64,000 nucleotides of DNA from Pedobacter polysacchareus (GCF_019802255.1 NZ_JAHYSS010000007.1:62001-126000), one strand, 5' to 3'. Positions 27,500 through 36,176 are shown, counted from the stretch's first letter. A program made the numbers and translations. The notes: generated by a model from the sequence alone, not told the origin.

Positions 27500-28402
27500 A
27501 TGAAATACTTATTTATGAAACATACCTTCCTACCTATTCTAGCAGCAGCAGTCTTGTTTACGGCTGCATGCCAGTCGAAATCACAGACCAATGGTGCTGG
27601 CGACAACAAAAAAGACTCTTTAACTACGACAACTGCTGAAGGTGCCGTGGCAGCGGATCAAAGTCCGACGTCAACCACAGACATCTCCAAAATCAAGGTT
27701 GCAGATGCTAAAACCATTCTTGCACGCAAACAAGTCCCTATTTTATGTTACCATCAAGTGCGCGACTGGAGAGAAAAAGACTCGAAAGCAGCCAAAGATT
27801 ATATCATTCCTATTGCAACTTTCAAAGACCATATGAAAATGCTGGCAGATAGTGGTTACCATACCATTCTTCCTGATCAGCTGTATGACTACTTAAATAA
27901 CGGCACAGCATTGCCAAGTAAGCCAATCATGCTGACTTTTGATGATACCGACCTGGATCAGTTTACCATTGCAGCACCAGAAATGAAAAAATATGGTTTC
28001 AAAGGCGTGTTTTTCGTGATGACAGTTTCCCTTGGAAGACCAAACTATATGAGCAGAGATCAGGTGAAACAACTTTCCGATATGGGCCATGTGATTGGTT
28101 CTCATACCTGGGATCACCACAATGTGAAAAAATATCAAGGCCAGGATTGGGTAACACAAATTGAAAAACCTACCAAAACTTTGGAAGAAATCACAGGAAA
28201 AAAGATTCAACATTTCGCTTATCCGTTTGGATTGTGGAACCCAGAGGCAATTCCAGAGCTTAAGAAAAGAGGGATGAAATCTGCCTATATTTTAGCGACT
28301 AAACGTGACGAGAATGATCCTTTGTATACGATCAGAAGAATTATTGCCAGCGGTTATTGGTCTTCAAAAACATTAAGCAATAGCATCAAAAACAGCTTCT
28401 AA
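27500..28402 (+). CDS. Polysaccharide deacetylase (NodB) family lipoprotein, copy 1
   Basis: 300 residues. Lipoprotein signal with lipobox near ...FTAACQS, then a Ser/Thr-rich linker. NodB homology domain: PILCYHQVRDW, motif 1 as MLTFDDTDLDQ (Thr-Asp in place of the more usual Gly), motif 2 as GSHTWDHH with the two zinc His, and FAYPFGLW for motif 3. Likely removes acetyl groups from N-acetylated cell-wall or surface glycan outside the cytoplasm. Start may also be the ATG at 27515. Followed after 8 nt by a paralogue, so a tandem duplication in one operon. Confidence 0.85.
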   Translation: MKYLFMKHTFLPILAAAVLFTAACQSKSQTNGAGDNKKDSLTTTTAEGAVAADQSPTSTTDISKIKVADAKTILARKQVPILCYHQVRDWREKDSKAAKDYIIPIATFKDHMKMLADSGYHTILPDQLYDYLNNGTALPSKPIMLTFDDTDLDQFTIAAPEMKKYGFKGVFFVMTVSLGRPNYMSRDQVKQLSDMGHVIGSHTWDHHNVKKYQGQDWVTQIEKPTKTLEEITGKKIQHFAYPFGLWNPEAIPELKKRGMKSAYILATKRDENDPLYTIRRIIASGYWSSKTLSNSIKNSF

Positions 28403-28410
28403 GGATAAAC

Positions 28411-29286
28411 ATGAGAAATATATTGTTCACACTGACCGGAGTTTCGGTCTTATTTTTTTCTTCTTGTGTGGAGAATACTAAAGCTGAAATAGAGCGCGCT
28501 ATTGAAGCTGAAAACGGATCTTCTGCTATTGGGACTTCTTCATCTTCTACGGATACTGCTGGTGTTGGCACTGCTAAAAAATCGACCGCAGCAGAAGTAT
28601 TGGCAAAAAAAGAAGTGCCCGTGCTTTGTTACCATCAGATCAGGGACTGGAAAGCGACTGATTCAAAGCGTGCGCATGATGATATTATTCCACCAGCAAG
28701 TTTTAGTCAGCATATAAAGATGCTGGCTGATAGTGGCTACCATACCATTTTGCCGGATGAGTTGTATGATTACCTGAATTATGGAAAAAAGCTTCCTGAA
28801 AAGCCGATTATGATCACTTTTGATGATACCGATCTTGATCAATATACGGTAGGTGCTAAAGAGCTGAAGAAATATGGCTTTAAAGGTGTTTTCTTTATCA
28901 TGACGGTATCCATCGGCAGACCAAGATATATGAGCAAAGCGCAGATTAAGGAACTTTCCGATGATGGCCATGTGATTGCCAGTCATACCTGGAACCATAA
29001 AAATTTCGCAGAGTTTACAGATGAAGATTGGGAAATTCAAATCGATAAGCCAACTAAAACTTTGGAAACGATCACCGGAAAAAAGGTGGAGTATTTCGCC
29101 TACCCTTACGGGGTTTCTAAAGCAGCAAACTTACATAAGTTACAAGAACATGGTTTTAAAGCAGCCTTTATCTTATCGACAAAGAGAGATGCTGAGTATC
29201 CCTTGTTTACGATACGCAGGATTATTGATCCGGGAACGTATACTGCTAAAAACCTGTACAACAGCATTAATAAAAGTTTTAAATAA
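28411..29286 (+). CDS. Polysaccharide deacetylase (NodB) family lipoprotein, copy 2
   Basis: 291 residues, similar to the preceding gene across the whole NodB domain (VLCYHQIRDWKATDSKRAHDD, HIKMLADSGYHTILPDELYDYL, MITFDDTDLDQYTVGAKELKKYG). Lipobox near FFSSCVE. The zinc ligands are kept (Asp of TFDD, His of ASHTWNHKN), as is FAYPYGVS. The N-terminal linker and the loop after motif 3 differ most between the copies, which may mean separate substrates or anchoring. Second gene of the operon; terminator at 29309. Confidence 0.85.
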   Translation: MRNILFTLTGVSVLFFSSCVENTKAEIERAIEAENGSSAIGTSSSSTDTAGVGTAKKSTAAEVLAKKEVPVLCYHQIRDWKATDSKRAHDDIIPPASFSQHIKMLADSGYHTILPDELYDYLNYGKKLPEKPIMITFDDTDLDQYTVGAKELKKYGFKGVFFIMTVSIGRPRYMSKAQIKELSDDGHVIASHTWNHKNFAEFTDEDWEIQIDKPTKTLETITGKKVEYFAYPYGVSKAANLHKLQEHGFKAAFILSTKRDAEYPLFTIRRIIDPGTYTAKNLYNSINKSFK

Positions 29287-29308
29287 TAGCTATTGTCGAA
29301 ATTAAATT

Positions 29309-29347
29309 GGCATTGCTTGCTTTTATCGGTAAGCAATGCCGCTTTTT
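29309..29347. terminator. Terminator between deacetylase operon and GT-A-like gene
   Basis: GGCATTGCTT (29309-29318) pairs perfectly with AAGCAATGCC (29331-29340), followed by GCTTTTTG. Confidence 0.85.
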
Positions 29348-29391
29348 GTTAATGAACACTTTTCATATTACTCTTTTATCTTCCCGTTCAA

Positions 29392-30102
29392 TCAGTGTCT
29401 AATACGGGCAGCCCAAAGCGGGAAAGGAGCTCCATCTTTTTCAAAATCTTCATAATAAGTTTCATCGGGAATGATTTCTGCGCCATGAGTCTTGAGCAAC
29501 ACACTCCATATACTTTGGTCATGACGATGTGCGACAAATTCAGGATGTTGAATGTCATTATTCATATTATCAGTAAACAAATCCGGATTTTTTTCAACCG
29601 TATCATACCAAAGGTCAACCATTTTTATGGAATGATCACATTTTTTAAGTAAAACCACAGTCGCCACCAGCTGGCCAGAATTAATTACATCAAGAGAGGT
29701 ATCAAAATAATCAAACACCTCCCTTTTAGTATATTTATACTCTTTATGTATCATCTGAAAAACGAGGATCCCTGTTTCTGATTGGGTCAATAATTGCAAG
29801 TATTCATCAAATCTTTCTTTGCCTAATTTATTGATGTGACAACCTGCATCACAGTAAAATAAAACATCACCATGATTCATTTGCTGCAGCTCTTTTTTTA
29901 TGAAATAAGGCTTCCAAATAAAACCTCCACCTCTTGTAAATTGGAGAACCTTATAGAACTGATTTACAAATTGTAAATCAAGATCATTGTATCTAAATAA
30001 AGTGATCTTATCGAAAAAAGAAGAAGCTACTGCGACTGCTTTAAAGTCTTCAAGTCTCTTGTCGTACTTCTGATCTCCGAAACTGATGAGGTGTATTTTC
30101 AT
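29392..30102 (-). CDS. Probable GT-A-fold glycosyltransferase
   Basis: 236 residues, no signal peptide. MKIHLISFGDQKYDKRLEDFKAVA starts the Rossmann-like half. RGGGFIWKPYFIKKELQQMNHGDVLFYCDAGCHI gives a DxG/DAG metal-binding site with the Trp-Lys-Pro that precedes it in several capsule transferases. EFVAHRHDQSIWSVLLKTHGAEIIPDE is the acceptor-side end (RHDQS). I do not know a firm CAZy family. Divergent from the GT2 gene at 30236. Promoter palindrome B lies between them, 69 nt from this start, and could serve both. Confidence 0.6.
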   Translation of the reverse strand: MKIHLISFGDQKYDKRLEDFKAVAVASSFFDKITLFRYNDLDLQFVNQFYKVLQFTRGGGFIWKPYFIKKELQQMNHGDVLFYCDAGCHINKLGKERFDEYLQLLTQSETGILVFQMIHKEYKYTKREVFDYFDTSLDVINSGQLVATVVLLKKCDHSIKMVDLWYDTVEKNPDLFTDNMNNDIQHPEFVAHRHDQSIWSVLLKTHGAEIIPDETYYEDFEKDGAPFPLWAARIRH

Positions 30103-30170
30103 AGGTAAAAGATTATTTAATCATCTAAAGTATAGCTTTCTAGAAATCAATAATAATCCGCTAACATTTT

Positions 30171-30214
30171 GGGTCATATGTCCCCATTTGCTCATTCCAA
30201 ATCCTATAAATTCG
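30171..30214 (+). promoter_or_regulatory. Site B: GGGTCATATGTCCC palindrome plus -7 box
   Basis: GGGTCATATGTCCC at 30171-30184. A -7-like box TATAAATT (30205-30212) or TAAATTCG (30207-30214) begins 20-22 nt later. The GT2 gene starts at 30236. The site lies between divergent transferase genes. Confidence 0.6.
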
Positions 30215-30235
30215 TATTCAACAAATACTTAGCGC

Positions 30236-31030
30236 ATGAATCACATCCACGACACCATCGATTTTAAAGACTTTGACATCTCTGTTGTCATGTCATTTTA
30301 CAAAAAAATGAAAGACTTTAGAAGGGTATTACCCGTAAACGCACCTTACTTCCAAAGAAACGGCATAGAAGTCATCATCGCATTAGATGAACCTACAGAA
30401 TGCGAAGAATTACTTGAATTTATAAAGAAATATCCAGGGATAAATTGGAGGGTCATTGTAAATCGAGATGATCATGATTGGCGCAACCCTTGCAAAGCCT
30501 GGAATGTAGGAATCAGGCATGCTACGAAAAAATACATTTTAGTCGTTGACCCAGAATGTGAATTTTTGACTGATGTTATTTATCACTTAAAATACGCTGC
30601 GGAAACTTATGACAATTACTTTTATGTTGGTCAGGTTGCCTTTGTTGATTACAACTATACACCTACTACAGAGGCACTTGAAACCACAAATTTCTCAACT
30701 TATGGAAGTTTTTTAGCAAAAAAAGAGCATATTGAACAAGTAGATGGTTATACTGAAGCTTTCAGTATTTGGGGGGGCGAAGATGATAACCTACGTGCAA
30801 AACTAGAGATGAAGGGAATCAAAAAAGCGAGAGTAGCCTCAGCCCTTATCCTACATCGTGAAGATGAACCTAATGGAGAAGCATTAAGAGCGGATAAATC
30901 TTTAGCCCTCCCCCTTGAATTAAATCACAAAGCATTTATACCCGATGAGCAGGACTTTATTAATCCAAATTGGGGAAGAGATTTTTCAGAAGTTTGTTAC
31001 GATTATCTAAATAAAAATCAGAACGGCTAA
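30236..31030 (+). CDS. GT2 family glycosyltransferase with GT7-like C-terminal part
   Basis: 264 residues. ISVVMSFYKKMKDFRRVLP opens the GT-A fold, WRNPCKAWNVGIRHATKKYILVVDPECEFLTD includes the D-x-E metal site, and FSIWGGEDDNLRAKLEMKG is the WGxEDxDL-type motif typical of galactosyltransferase-like GT7/GT2 enzymes, containing the probable catalytic base. No membrane segment. Controlled by site B. Its last 4 nt overlap the end of the convergent GreA-like gene. Belongs by family and promoter to the same glycosylation regulon; the sugar is unknown. Confidence 0.82.
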   Translation: MNHIHDTIDFKDFDISVVMSFYKKMKDFRRVLPVNAPYFQRNGIEVIIALDEPTECEELLEFIKKYPGINWRVIVNRDDHDWRNPCKAWNVGIRHATKKYILVVDPECEFLTDVIYHLKYAAETYDNYFYVGQVAFVDYNYTPTTEALETTNFSTYGSFLAKKEHIEQVDGYTEAFSIWGGEDDNLRAKLEMKGIKKARVASALILHREDEPNGEALRADKSLALPLELNHKAFIPDEQDFINPNWGRDFSEVCYDYLNKNQNG

Positions 31031-31479
31031 ATAATTTCTTTAATAAGATAATTCTTACCATTAAAATCAAAGGAAGTGCCTTTTTCTTTTCCAATCAATA
31101 AGTTACCAATTGGAGAAACCGCAGAAATAGCATACACATTCTCGTTATCTAATTTCAACTGTCCGGCACTGATGCTGATGTAAAAGATTCCCTCAGAAGT
31201 ATAGACTAAATTTCCATTTCTTACTTTGTCTTTTAAGGGCATGTCTTTGATGGAATTTAGTAAAACCAGATTTTGCTGCGCATCCATCAACAGTCTTTTG
31301 TTCCTGCTGATGTCTTGCTGCATCATTTCTCGTGTAGTTTCAAATTTATCTCCAGCACTGCTCTTCGTATCATCGTTACTCGCTTCACGTGCCTGCTCCA
31401 ATGCTGTCTCAGCAGTATGTATCCTTTGCTCTATAAAGTTTAAACAGAGACTATATAGCTTTTCTTTAATATCTTCCAT
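31027..31479 (-). CDS. GreA/GreB-like elongation-factor-type protein
   Basis: 150 residues from ATG 31479. An in-frame ATG at 31497 would overlap the nitroreductase stop. N-terminal coiled coil (~1-75: LNFIEQRIHTAETALEQAREA, KFETTREMMQQDISRNKRLL), then a small beta domain with AVSPIGNLLIGKEKGTSFDFNG, the SPLGRALLGK-like motif of the GreA C-terminal domain. Bacteroidota databases often misname this family 3-oxoacyl-ACP synthase. Whether it binds RNA polymerase is not known. It is 2 nt downstream of the nitroreductase gene, so in one operon. Confidence 0.72.
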   Translation of the reverse strand: MEDIKEKLYSLCLNFIEQRIHTAETALEQAREASNDDTKSSAGDKFETTREMMQQDISRNKRLLMDAQQNLVLLNSIKDMPLKDKVRNGNLVYTSEGIFYISISAGQLKLDNENVYAISAVSPIGNLLIGKEKGTSFDFNGKNYLIKEII

Positions 31480-31481
31480 AA

Positions 31482-32060
31482 TTACGATTCTACCCATTTC
31501 ACTTTATCTTCTATCGGACTTCTCTTCGCTGCTCTCGGTGCTTCATTATGGTAGCCCATATAAAAAAGACCAAAACATTTTTCATTCTTTTCCAGGTTTA
31601 AAAAGTCACCCAGCGCATCAATCATACCAGGAGAGCTCCAATAAGCCCCAATATTTAATGCCTCTGCAGTCAATGCCATATTCTGCACCGCACATGCCAA
31701 TGCGGCCAATTCTTCCCATTCAGGAATTTTATCAGAATGTAAAGCCGCATTTAAGGTGATAATGCAATTTGCCTGTGCTGCTTTTTCCAGGATACTGTCG
31801 TATTTCTTTTGAAGGAATTGATGGTCAGGAATCGTTTCTTTGTATAATCTGGCCAACTCCTCACCCAGTTTCATTTTACCTTCGTTTCTGAAGACAATGA
31901 AACGCCACGGCTCCGTCAGTTTATGAGTAGGTGCATAATTTGCACTTTCCAACACCTGTTTTATCAATGCTACTGGTATCTCTTGTGCGGTGTAACTTAT
32001 TGGGAAAATACTTCGACGACGCTGAATAATATTGGTTAATATATCTATTTCTTTTTCCAT
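31482..32060 (-). CDS. Nitroreductase family protein
   Basis: 192 residues from the ATG at 32060; the upstream extension has no family similarity. FMN-dependent NAD(P)H oxidoreductase fold. RRRSIFPISYTAQEIP holds the FMN-phosphate Arg cluster, SANYAPTHKLTEPWRFIVFRNEGK is the conserved xNxxPTxxxEPWRF segment, and NIGAYWSSPGMIDALGDFL follows. Closest to the YdjA-like short branch. Followed after 2 nt by the GreA-like gene. Natural substrate unknown. Confidence 0.85.
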   Translation of the reverse strand: MEKEIDILTNIIQRRRSIFPISYTAQEIPVALIKQVLESANYAPTHKLTEPWRFIVFRNEGKMKLGEELARLYKETIPDHQFLQKKYDSILEKAAQANCIITLNAALHSDKIPEWEELAALACAVQNMALTAEALNIGAYWSSPGMIDALGDFLNLEKNEKCFGLFYMGYHNEAPRAAKRSPIEDKVKWVES

Positions 32061-32120
32061 GAATCTTTGATGTGATATAACTATTGGCAAAAATAACAAT
32101 ATCAGCTCCCCTTTTGTTAG

Positions 32121-32720
32121 CTAGATCATATTGTTTTCAGGCTTAATCTTTTTAAGCTGCTTTTTCACCTGTTTGGCCCTTCCAAAAAAGGCTATACTTT
32201 CCAAATCTTCTAAATGGGCAATGGTTTCTAACAATTCATCTTTTATCCATGGATACCTCGGTGCAAGATTGGCTAAGGCCTGCATGGCATGAACTTTTGT
32301 AGCCACCAGTACCTTTTCATTAATCAGCCAATCGAACATTAAACCGATGAGTGGTTCAAAATCAATCTTTTCCAGTTGTCCTGGCTGCAAACCTCTTGCC
32401 TGTTTCCCGGTAAGAAAAGCGAGGATTTTCCCGTAGTGCCGCATTGGTCCGGGATGCATTTGCTGTGAAAAACGACTTAAAAAATCTTCCAGATGATCTC
32501 CCAAACAATAATACTTAAAAAAGATATGCTCCAGGAGCCATGCCGCCCTGAAAGCCAGGTCTTTCCGGGCGTGAAAGGTCAAATCAATCACATCTTTAAC
32601 CGTAAAATCATTTTTAGCACCATGGTACAAATTCCGGTTATCGGCAATTTCCGAGATTACCTTTACCATTTTAGCCTCCATAGCAGCACCTAACCGGGTT
32701 GTTAATTCCTCCTTCGTCAC
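32121..32720 (-). CDS. Conserved all-helical (HEAT-like) protein, function unknown
   Basis: 199 residues, no signal peptide, predicted helical throughout, with helix pairs reminiscent of HEAT repeats (DVIDLTFHARKDLAFRAAWLLEHIF; VHAMQALANLAPRYPWIKDELLETIAHL). A basic C-terminus (KQVKKQLKKIKP). I know this type from Bacteroidota genomes, where it is sometimes labelled adenylosuccinate lyase without support. Divergent from the ABC-F gene with ~90 nt between starts. No function assigned. Confidence 0.65.
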   Translation of the reverse strand: MTKEELTTRLGAAMEAKMVKVISEIADNRNLYHGAKNDFTVKDVIDLTFHARKDLAFRAAWLLEHIFFKYYCLGDHLEDFLSRFSQQMHPGPMRHYGKILAFLTGKQARGLQPGQLEKIDFEPLIGLMFDWLINEKVLVATKVHAMQALANLAPRYPWIKDELLETIAHLEDLESIAFFGRAKQVKKQLKKIKPENNMI

Positions 32721-32784
32721 GTTATTGAAATTTAATTACTCAAAACTAATCAATCCCTATTCAAATCATTTTATAAATTATGAC

Positions 32785-32792
32785 TACCTTTG
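32785..32792 (+). promoter_or_regulatory. -7 promoter box for the ABC-F gene
   Basis: TACCTTTG is an exact TAnnTTTG match, ending 19 nt before the ATG at 32812. It supports that start over the longer reading frame beginning at 32725, which would include the promoter. Confidence 0.6.
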
Positions 32793-32811
32793 CGGCTTAT
32801 TTTTCAGCAAT

Positions 32812-34434
32812 ATGATTTCAGTTTCTAACTTATCCCTCCGTTACGGGAAACGTACCTTATTTGAAGATGTGAACCTAAAATTCACACATGGCAATTGCTA
32901 TGGTGTAATTGGGGCAAACGGCGCAGGTAAATCTACCTTCCTTAAAATTCTTTCAGGAGAAGTAAACCAAACTTCAGGTAGTGTGGCTTTTACTCCAGGC
33001 GAGCGCATGGCAGTTTTAAAGCAAAATCACTATGAGTTTGATGAATTCCCGGTGATTGAAACGGTGATGATGGGTCACAAGGAATTGTACGACATCATGA
33101 AGGAAAAGGACGCCATTTATATGAAGGAAGATTTTACCGATAAAGACGGTGAACGTGCTGGTGAATTGGAAAATAGGTTTGCAGAAATGGATGGCTGGAA
33201 CATGGAAAGCAATGCTGCGACCATGTTGAGCAACTTAGGAATTAAAGAAGAACATCACTATAAACTACTAAAAGAACTGGATGGTACTCAAAAAGTACGT
33301 GTATTATTGGCACAGGCTTTATTTGGCAATCCAGATGTTTTACTATTAGATGAGCCTACCAACGATTTGGACATTGAAACCATCGCCTGGTTAGAGAACT
33401 TCCTTGCTGATTATCAAACTATCGTATTGGTGGTATCCCACGATAGACACTTTTTAGATGCGGTATGTACGCATATTGTTGATATTGATTTCAGCAAAAT
33501 GAGCATTTACTCTGGTAACTATACTTTCTGGTATGAGTCTAGCCAACTTGCTTTGAAACAACGCGGTGATCAAAATAAGAAACTGGAAGAAAAAGTTAAA
33601 GAGCTTCAGGAATTTATTCAGCGCTTTAGTGCGAATGCTTCGAAATCGAAACAAGCGACTTCCCGTAAGAAAGCTTTAGATAAAATTGATATCTCAGAAA
33701 TTAAGGCTTCTAGTAGAAAATATCCTGCAATTTTATTCAATAATTTGGGTAGAGAAGCTGGTGATCAGATTCTGCAGGTTGAAAATCTTTCTTGCACTTT
33801 AAATGGAGATGTGATGTTTAAAAACATCAGCTTCATGGTGAATAAAGGGGATAAAGTAGCTATTCTTTCTCAAAATAGTTTAGCAACCACTGCATTTTAC
33901 AATGTGCTCACTGGTCGTGAGCAAAACTATACCGGTGAGTTTAAGTTTGGTATTACCATCAGTATGGCAGACATCCCTAACGACAACACGCCTTACTTCG
34001 AAGGTAAAGATGAAAACCTGGTAGACTGGTTACGTGAGTACTCAGGTACAGAAATGGATGAGCAATTTGTAAGAAGTTTCTTAGGTAGAATGCTGTTCTC
34101 TGGTGAAGAGGTATTGAAAAACGTAAAAGTGTTATCAGGTGGTGAGAAAATGCGTTGTATGTTCTCTCAAATGATGTTAAAACATGCAAACTTGTTGTTA
34201 TTGGATGAGCCTACGAATCACTTGGATTTAGAGTCGATTACGGCATTAAACAACGGATTAAAGGATTTCAGAGGTACTGCTTTGTTTACTTCACGAGATC
34301 ATGCTTTAACTGAGTCGGTAGCTACGAGAATCATAGAATTGACGCCTAAAGGCACAATTGATAAGATGATGACTTACGACGATTATATTACAAGCGAAGA
34401 AGTTGCTCAACTAAGAGCAGAAATGTATAAATAA
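32812..34434 (+). CDS. ABC-F ATPase, YbiT type, with degenerate second ATP site
   Basis: 540 residues, similar to E. coli YbiT over its length, so a ribosome-associated ABC-F translation factor. NBD1: Walker A GANGAGKST (34-42), Walker B LLLDEPTNDLD, switch SHDRHF. The linker between the domains carries RFSANASKSKQATSRKKALDKI, as in YbiT. NBD2: Walker B LLLDEPTNHLD and signature LSGGEKMR are intact. Its Walker A reads SQNSLATTA (353-361), so the P-loop glycines and Lys are lost (Thr at 359), and the switch is SRDHAL. The NBD1 signature is LDGTQ. One composite ATP site is thus canonical and the other degenerate. Terminator downstream. Confidence 0.9.
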   Translation: MISVSNLSLRYGKRTLFEDVNLKFTHGNCYGVIGANGAGKSTFLKILSGEVNQTSGSVAFTPGERMAVLKQNHYEFDEFPVIETVMMGHKELYDIMKEKDAIYMKEDFTDKDGERAGELENRFAEMDGWNMESNAATMLSNLGIKEEHHYKLLKELDGTQKVRVLLAQALFGNPDVLLLDEPTNDLDIETIAWLENFLADYQTIVLVVSHDRHFLDAVCTHIVDIDFSKMSIYSGNYTFWYESSQLALKQRGDQNKKLEEKVKELQEFIQRFSANASKSKQATSRKKALDKIDISEIKASSRKYPAILFNNLGREAGDQILQVENLSCTLNGDVMFKNISFMVNKGDKVAILSQNSLATTAFYNVLTGREQNYTGEFKFGITISMADIPNDNTPYFEGKDENLVDWLREYSGTEMDEQFVRSFLGRMLFSGEEVLKNVKVLSGGEKMRCMFSQMMLKHANLLLLDEPTNHLDLESITALNNGLKDFRGTALFTSRDHALTESVATRIIELTPKGTIDKMMTYDDYITSEEVAQLRAEMYK

Positions 34435-34439
34435 TTCGA

Positions 34440-34465
34440 AAGGGGGCCTTACAGCCCCCTTTTTC
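34440..34465 (+). terminator. Terminator after the ABC-F gene
   Basis: AAGGGGGC (34440-34447) pairs with GCCCCCTT (34454-34461), followed by TTT. Also positioned to end the convergent GT10 transcript. Confidence 0.88.
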
Positions 34466-34477
34466 ATGGACGTCTGA

Positions 34478-35347
34478 TTAAACATCGGTGTTGATGAGCT
34501 CTTTGAGTAAGCGATACAGATTTCGCTGCTGAAAGTATCTATCCTTGTTATTGTCCATTTCTTGTCCCGGTGCAGGGTTTTTAATAATTTCTTTAATGTC
34601 TTCTATGATAGTTGGGCTGTCCAGGTCCAGGGTATGGAAATACTTTTCGTTGTATACTTCTGCAATATTTGGTGCGCCACAATAGATTGGAATGGTATTA
34701 CAGATGGCGCAGTCTACAAACTTTTCAGTGATGTAGTTTTTTTCGTTGGAGTTCTCAATGGCTATAGAGTATTCATAAGGTAGTAAAGCAGTATGCTTAT
34801 ATTCAACAAAGCCCTTGTATCGTGGATCGGAGATATTAAACCCCTTGCCATAAATATCAATATCCAGATCAGAGGAGAGGATGCTACGAAGCAGTTTCAT
34901 ACGTTTAGTGTAATTCCCTATATTAAAGCTTAGGGAAGACACAATCATAGAGAGCTTTTTAGGCTTCTGGATCGATTTCTTCTCTGTAAACAAGGATTTG
35001 TCTACATGATCATGAAAAAACATATAAGAAGGCTGCTCAATAACCTTATTGCCTAATTTGATGTGATGCGTATCTTCAAATAATTGCTGATCATGAACGA
35101 TCAAATAGTCACTATCTGTTAAAAAGGCGGTATTACTATGAGCTGGACTCCAGGAAGGCTCTTGAATAACAGTAATGATTTTTGCTTTAATATTAATACC
35201 TTCTTTAGTACTATTAAATACTACTGCATAATCATATTCATCTCCAATAGTAAAGCTTAGTTCGTTATCATAAATTTCATAATTGGCTTTGAATCTTTTC
35301 AAAAGATCTTCCGAACGATCATAATTTGCGAAAAATTTAACTATCAT
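34478..35347 (-). CDS. GT10 family (alpha-1,3/4-fucosyltransferase-like) glycosyltransferase
   Basis: 289 residues from ATG 35347. The frame is open to 35470, but that start would overlap the upstream gene and contain promoter palindrome C. The C-terminal donor domain has YSIAIENSNEKNYITEKFVD followed by CNTIPIYCGAPNI, the hallmark of family 10 fucosyltransferases (FxxENS..YxTEK...PIYxG), where Glu/Lys hold the nucleotide sugar. LSMIVSSLSFNIGNYTKRMKLL precedes it. Cytoplasmic or peripheral. Likely adds fucose or a related deoxysugar from a GDP donor to a surface glycan. The sugar is inferred from family. Confidence 0.82.
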   Translation of the reverse strand: MIVKFFANYDRSEDLLKRFKANYEIYDNELSFTIGDEYDYAVVFNSTKEGINIKAKIITVIQEPSWSPAHSNTAFLTDSDYLIVHDQQLFEDTHHIKLGNKVIEQPSYMFFHDHVDKSLFTEKKSIQKPKKLSMIVSSLSFNIGNYTKRMKLLRSILSSDLDIDIYGKGFNISDPRYKGFVEYKHTALLPYEYSIAIENSNEKNYITEKFVDCAICNTIPIYCGAPNIAEVYNEKYFHTLDLDSPTIIEDIKEIIKNPAPGQEMDNNKDRYFQQRNLYRLLKELINTDV

Positions 35348-35419
35348 ATTTTTGGTGATTTTTTTTGATATTTCGAAGGTAATTACAAAGAAATGCTTTG
35401 ATAAATTATCGTTAATTAT

Positions 35420-35433
35420 GGGACATTTGTCCT
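35420..35433 (-). promoter_or_regulatory. Site C: palindrome before the GT10 gene
   Basis: AGGACAAATGTCCC read leftwards (35433-35420) begins right at the stop codon of the upstream gene, 72 nt before the preferred GT10 start. Unlike the other sites, no good TAnnTTTN box lies 22 nt on (AGCATTTC there), so activity is less sure. Confidence 0.45.
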
Positions 35434-36050
35434 CATAGCATTCCTTTAACATATTCATAACCAAACTCAAAACGTTCTTCTGAGATACCTAAAACTACCT
35501 CCAACTCGCAGTTCTTTAGATTTGAATGTTTTTCGAGAAACAACAACTGATATAAACTAATTAGCCTGCCATTTCCCTCAATAATGACAAATGGTCCTGC
35601 CCTTCCACAAGAAAGGAGCGTAATGCCAGTCCATTGAAGAGCTTTACTCCCATTTTTCGCAGCTTGTTTAATTTCAGCAATTCGGGTATTCGAATATGGA
35701 TATTGATACAATTGCTTAGCTGCATCTGAAAGCTGGCAAGTATTGTTAGATATTTCCTCAAACTCAGGAACACGGAGCGTTTGTAATTTATTAAATTCTT
35801 GAATTGTCAGCTCTAGTCCTGCTAAATACCAAGTAACTTTTGTTGGCAAGCAATTTAGAAGAGATAAATGTTGTGGTTTTAAGACGCTATATATTCCCTC
35901 TTTCACGAAACTCATCTCATTTGAATAGAGTAATTGTAATAACCTTTGAGGAATAGCTTCACTCATGGTCGCCATATGTTCTACATAAACTTCCGAAATT
36001 GCCCAACGACGCATCATTTCTTGCTTTTTGATTTTTCTAATTAATCTCAT
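35433..36050 (-). CDS. Hypothetical protein of the glycosyltransferase neighbourhood
   Basis: 205 residues, no signal peptide or membrane segment. Mixed helical N-terminus (MRRWAISEVYVEHMATMSEAIPQRLLQLL), then GPFVIIEGNGRLISLYQLLFLE followed by ELEVVLGIS. The IEGNGRL element recalls the DGNHRL-type turn of ParB/sulfiredoxin-like folds, but that is weak evidence. Upstream of GT10 on the same strand. Divergent from the small-protein/GT2 operon at 36199, with sites D and C on either side. I cannot assign a function. Confidence 0.55.
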   Translation of the reverse strand: MRLIRKIKKQEMMRRWAISEVYVEHMATMSEAIPQRLLQLLYSNEMSFVKEGIYSVLKPQHLSLLNCLPTKVTWYLAGLELTIQEFNKLQTLRVPEFEEISNNTCQLSDAAKQLYQYPYSNTRIAEIKQAAKNGSKALQWTGITLLSCGRAGPFVIIEGNGRLISLYQLLFLEKHSNLKNCELEVVLGISEERFEFGYEYVKGML

Positions 36051-36132
36051 AAGCGATAATCCTGTTTATTTATTTCTATTAATTGTTCAAGTTATCAATA
36101 GATATGATCCCCGTCATAAATGACTGAATTTT

Positions 36133-36176
36133 GGGTCATTTGACCCTATTTCGAAATGTATAGATCAGTAATTTTA
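36133..36176 (+). promoter_or_regulatory. Site D: perfect GGGTCATTTGACCC palindrome plus -7 box
   Basis: GGGTCATTTGACCC (36133-36146), exactly 22 nt, then TAATTTTA (36169-36176). The first gene of the operon starts at 36199. Arms GGGTCA/TGACCC are perfect inverted repeats around TT. A second imperfectly related palindrome, GTCATAAATGAC, lies at 36113-36124 towards the divergent gene. Confidence 0.7.

Noticed and set aside
36113-36124. GTCATAAATGAC as another copy of the regulon palindrome
   Set aside because: The half-sites are 2 nt further apart than in GTCATTTGAC, and no -7 box lies at the expected distance on the minus strand.
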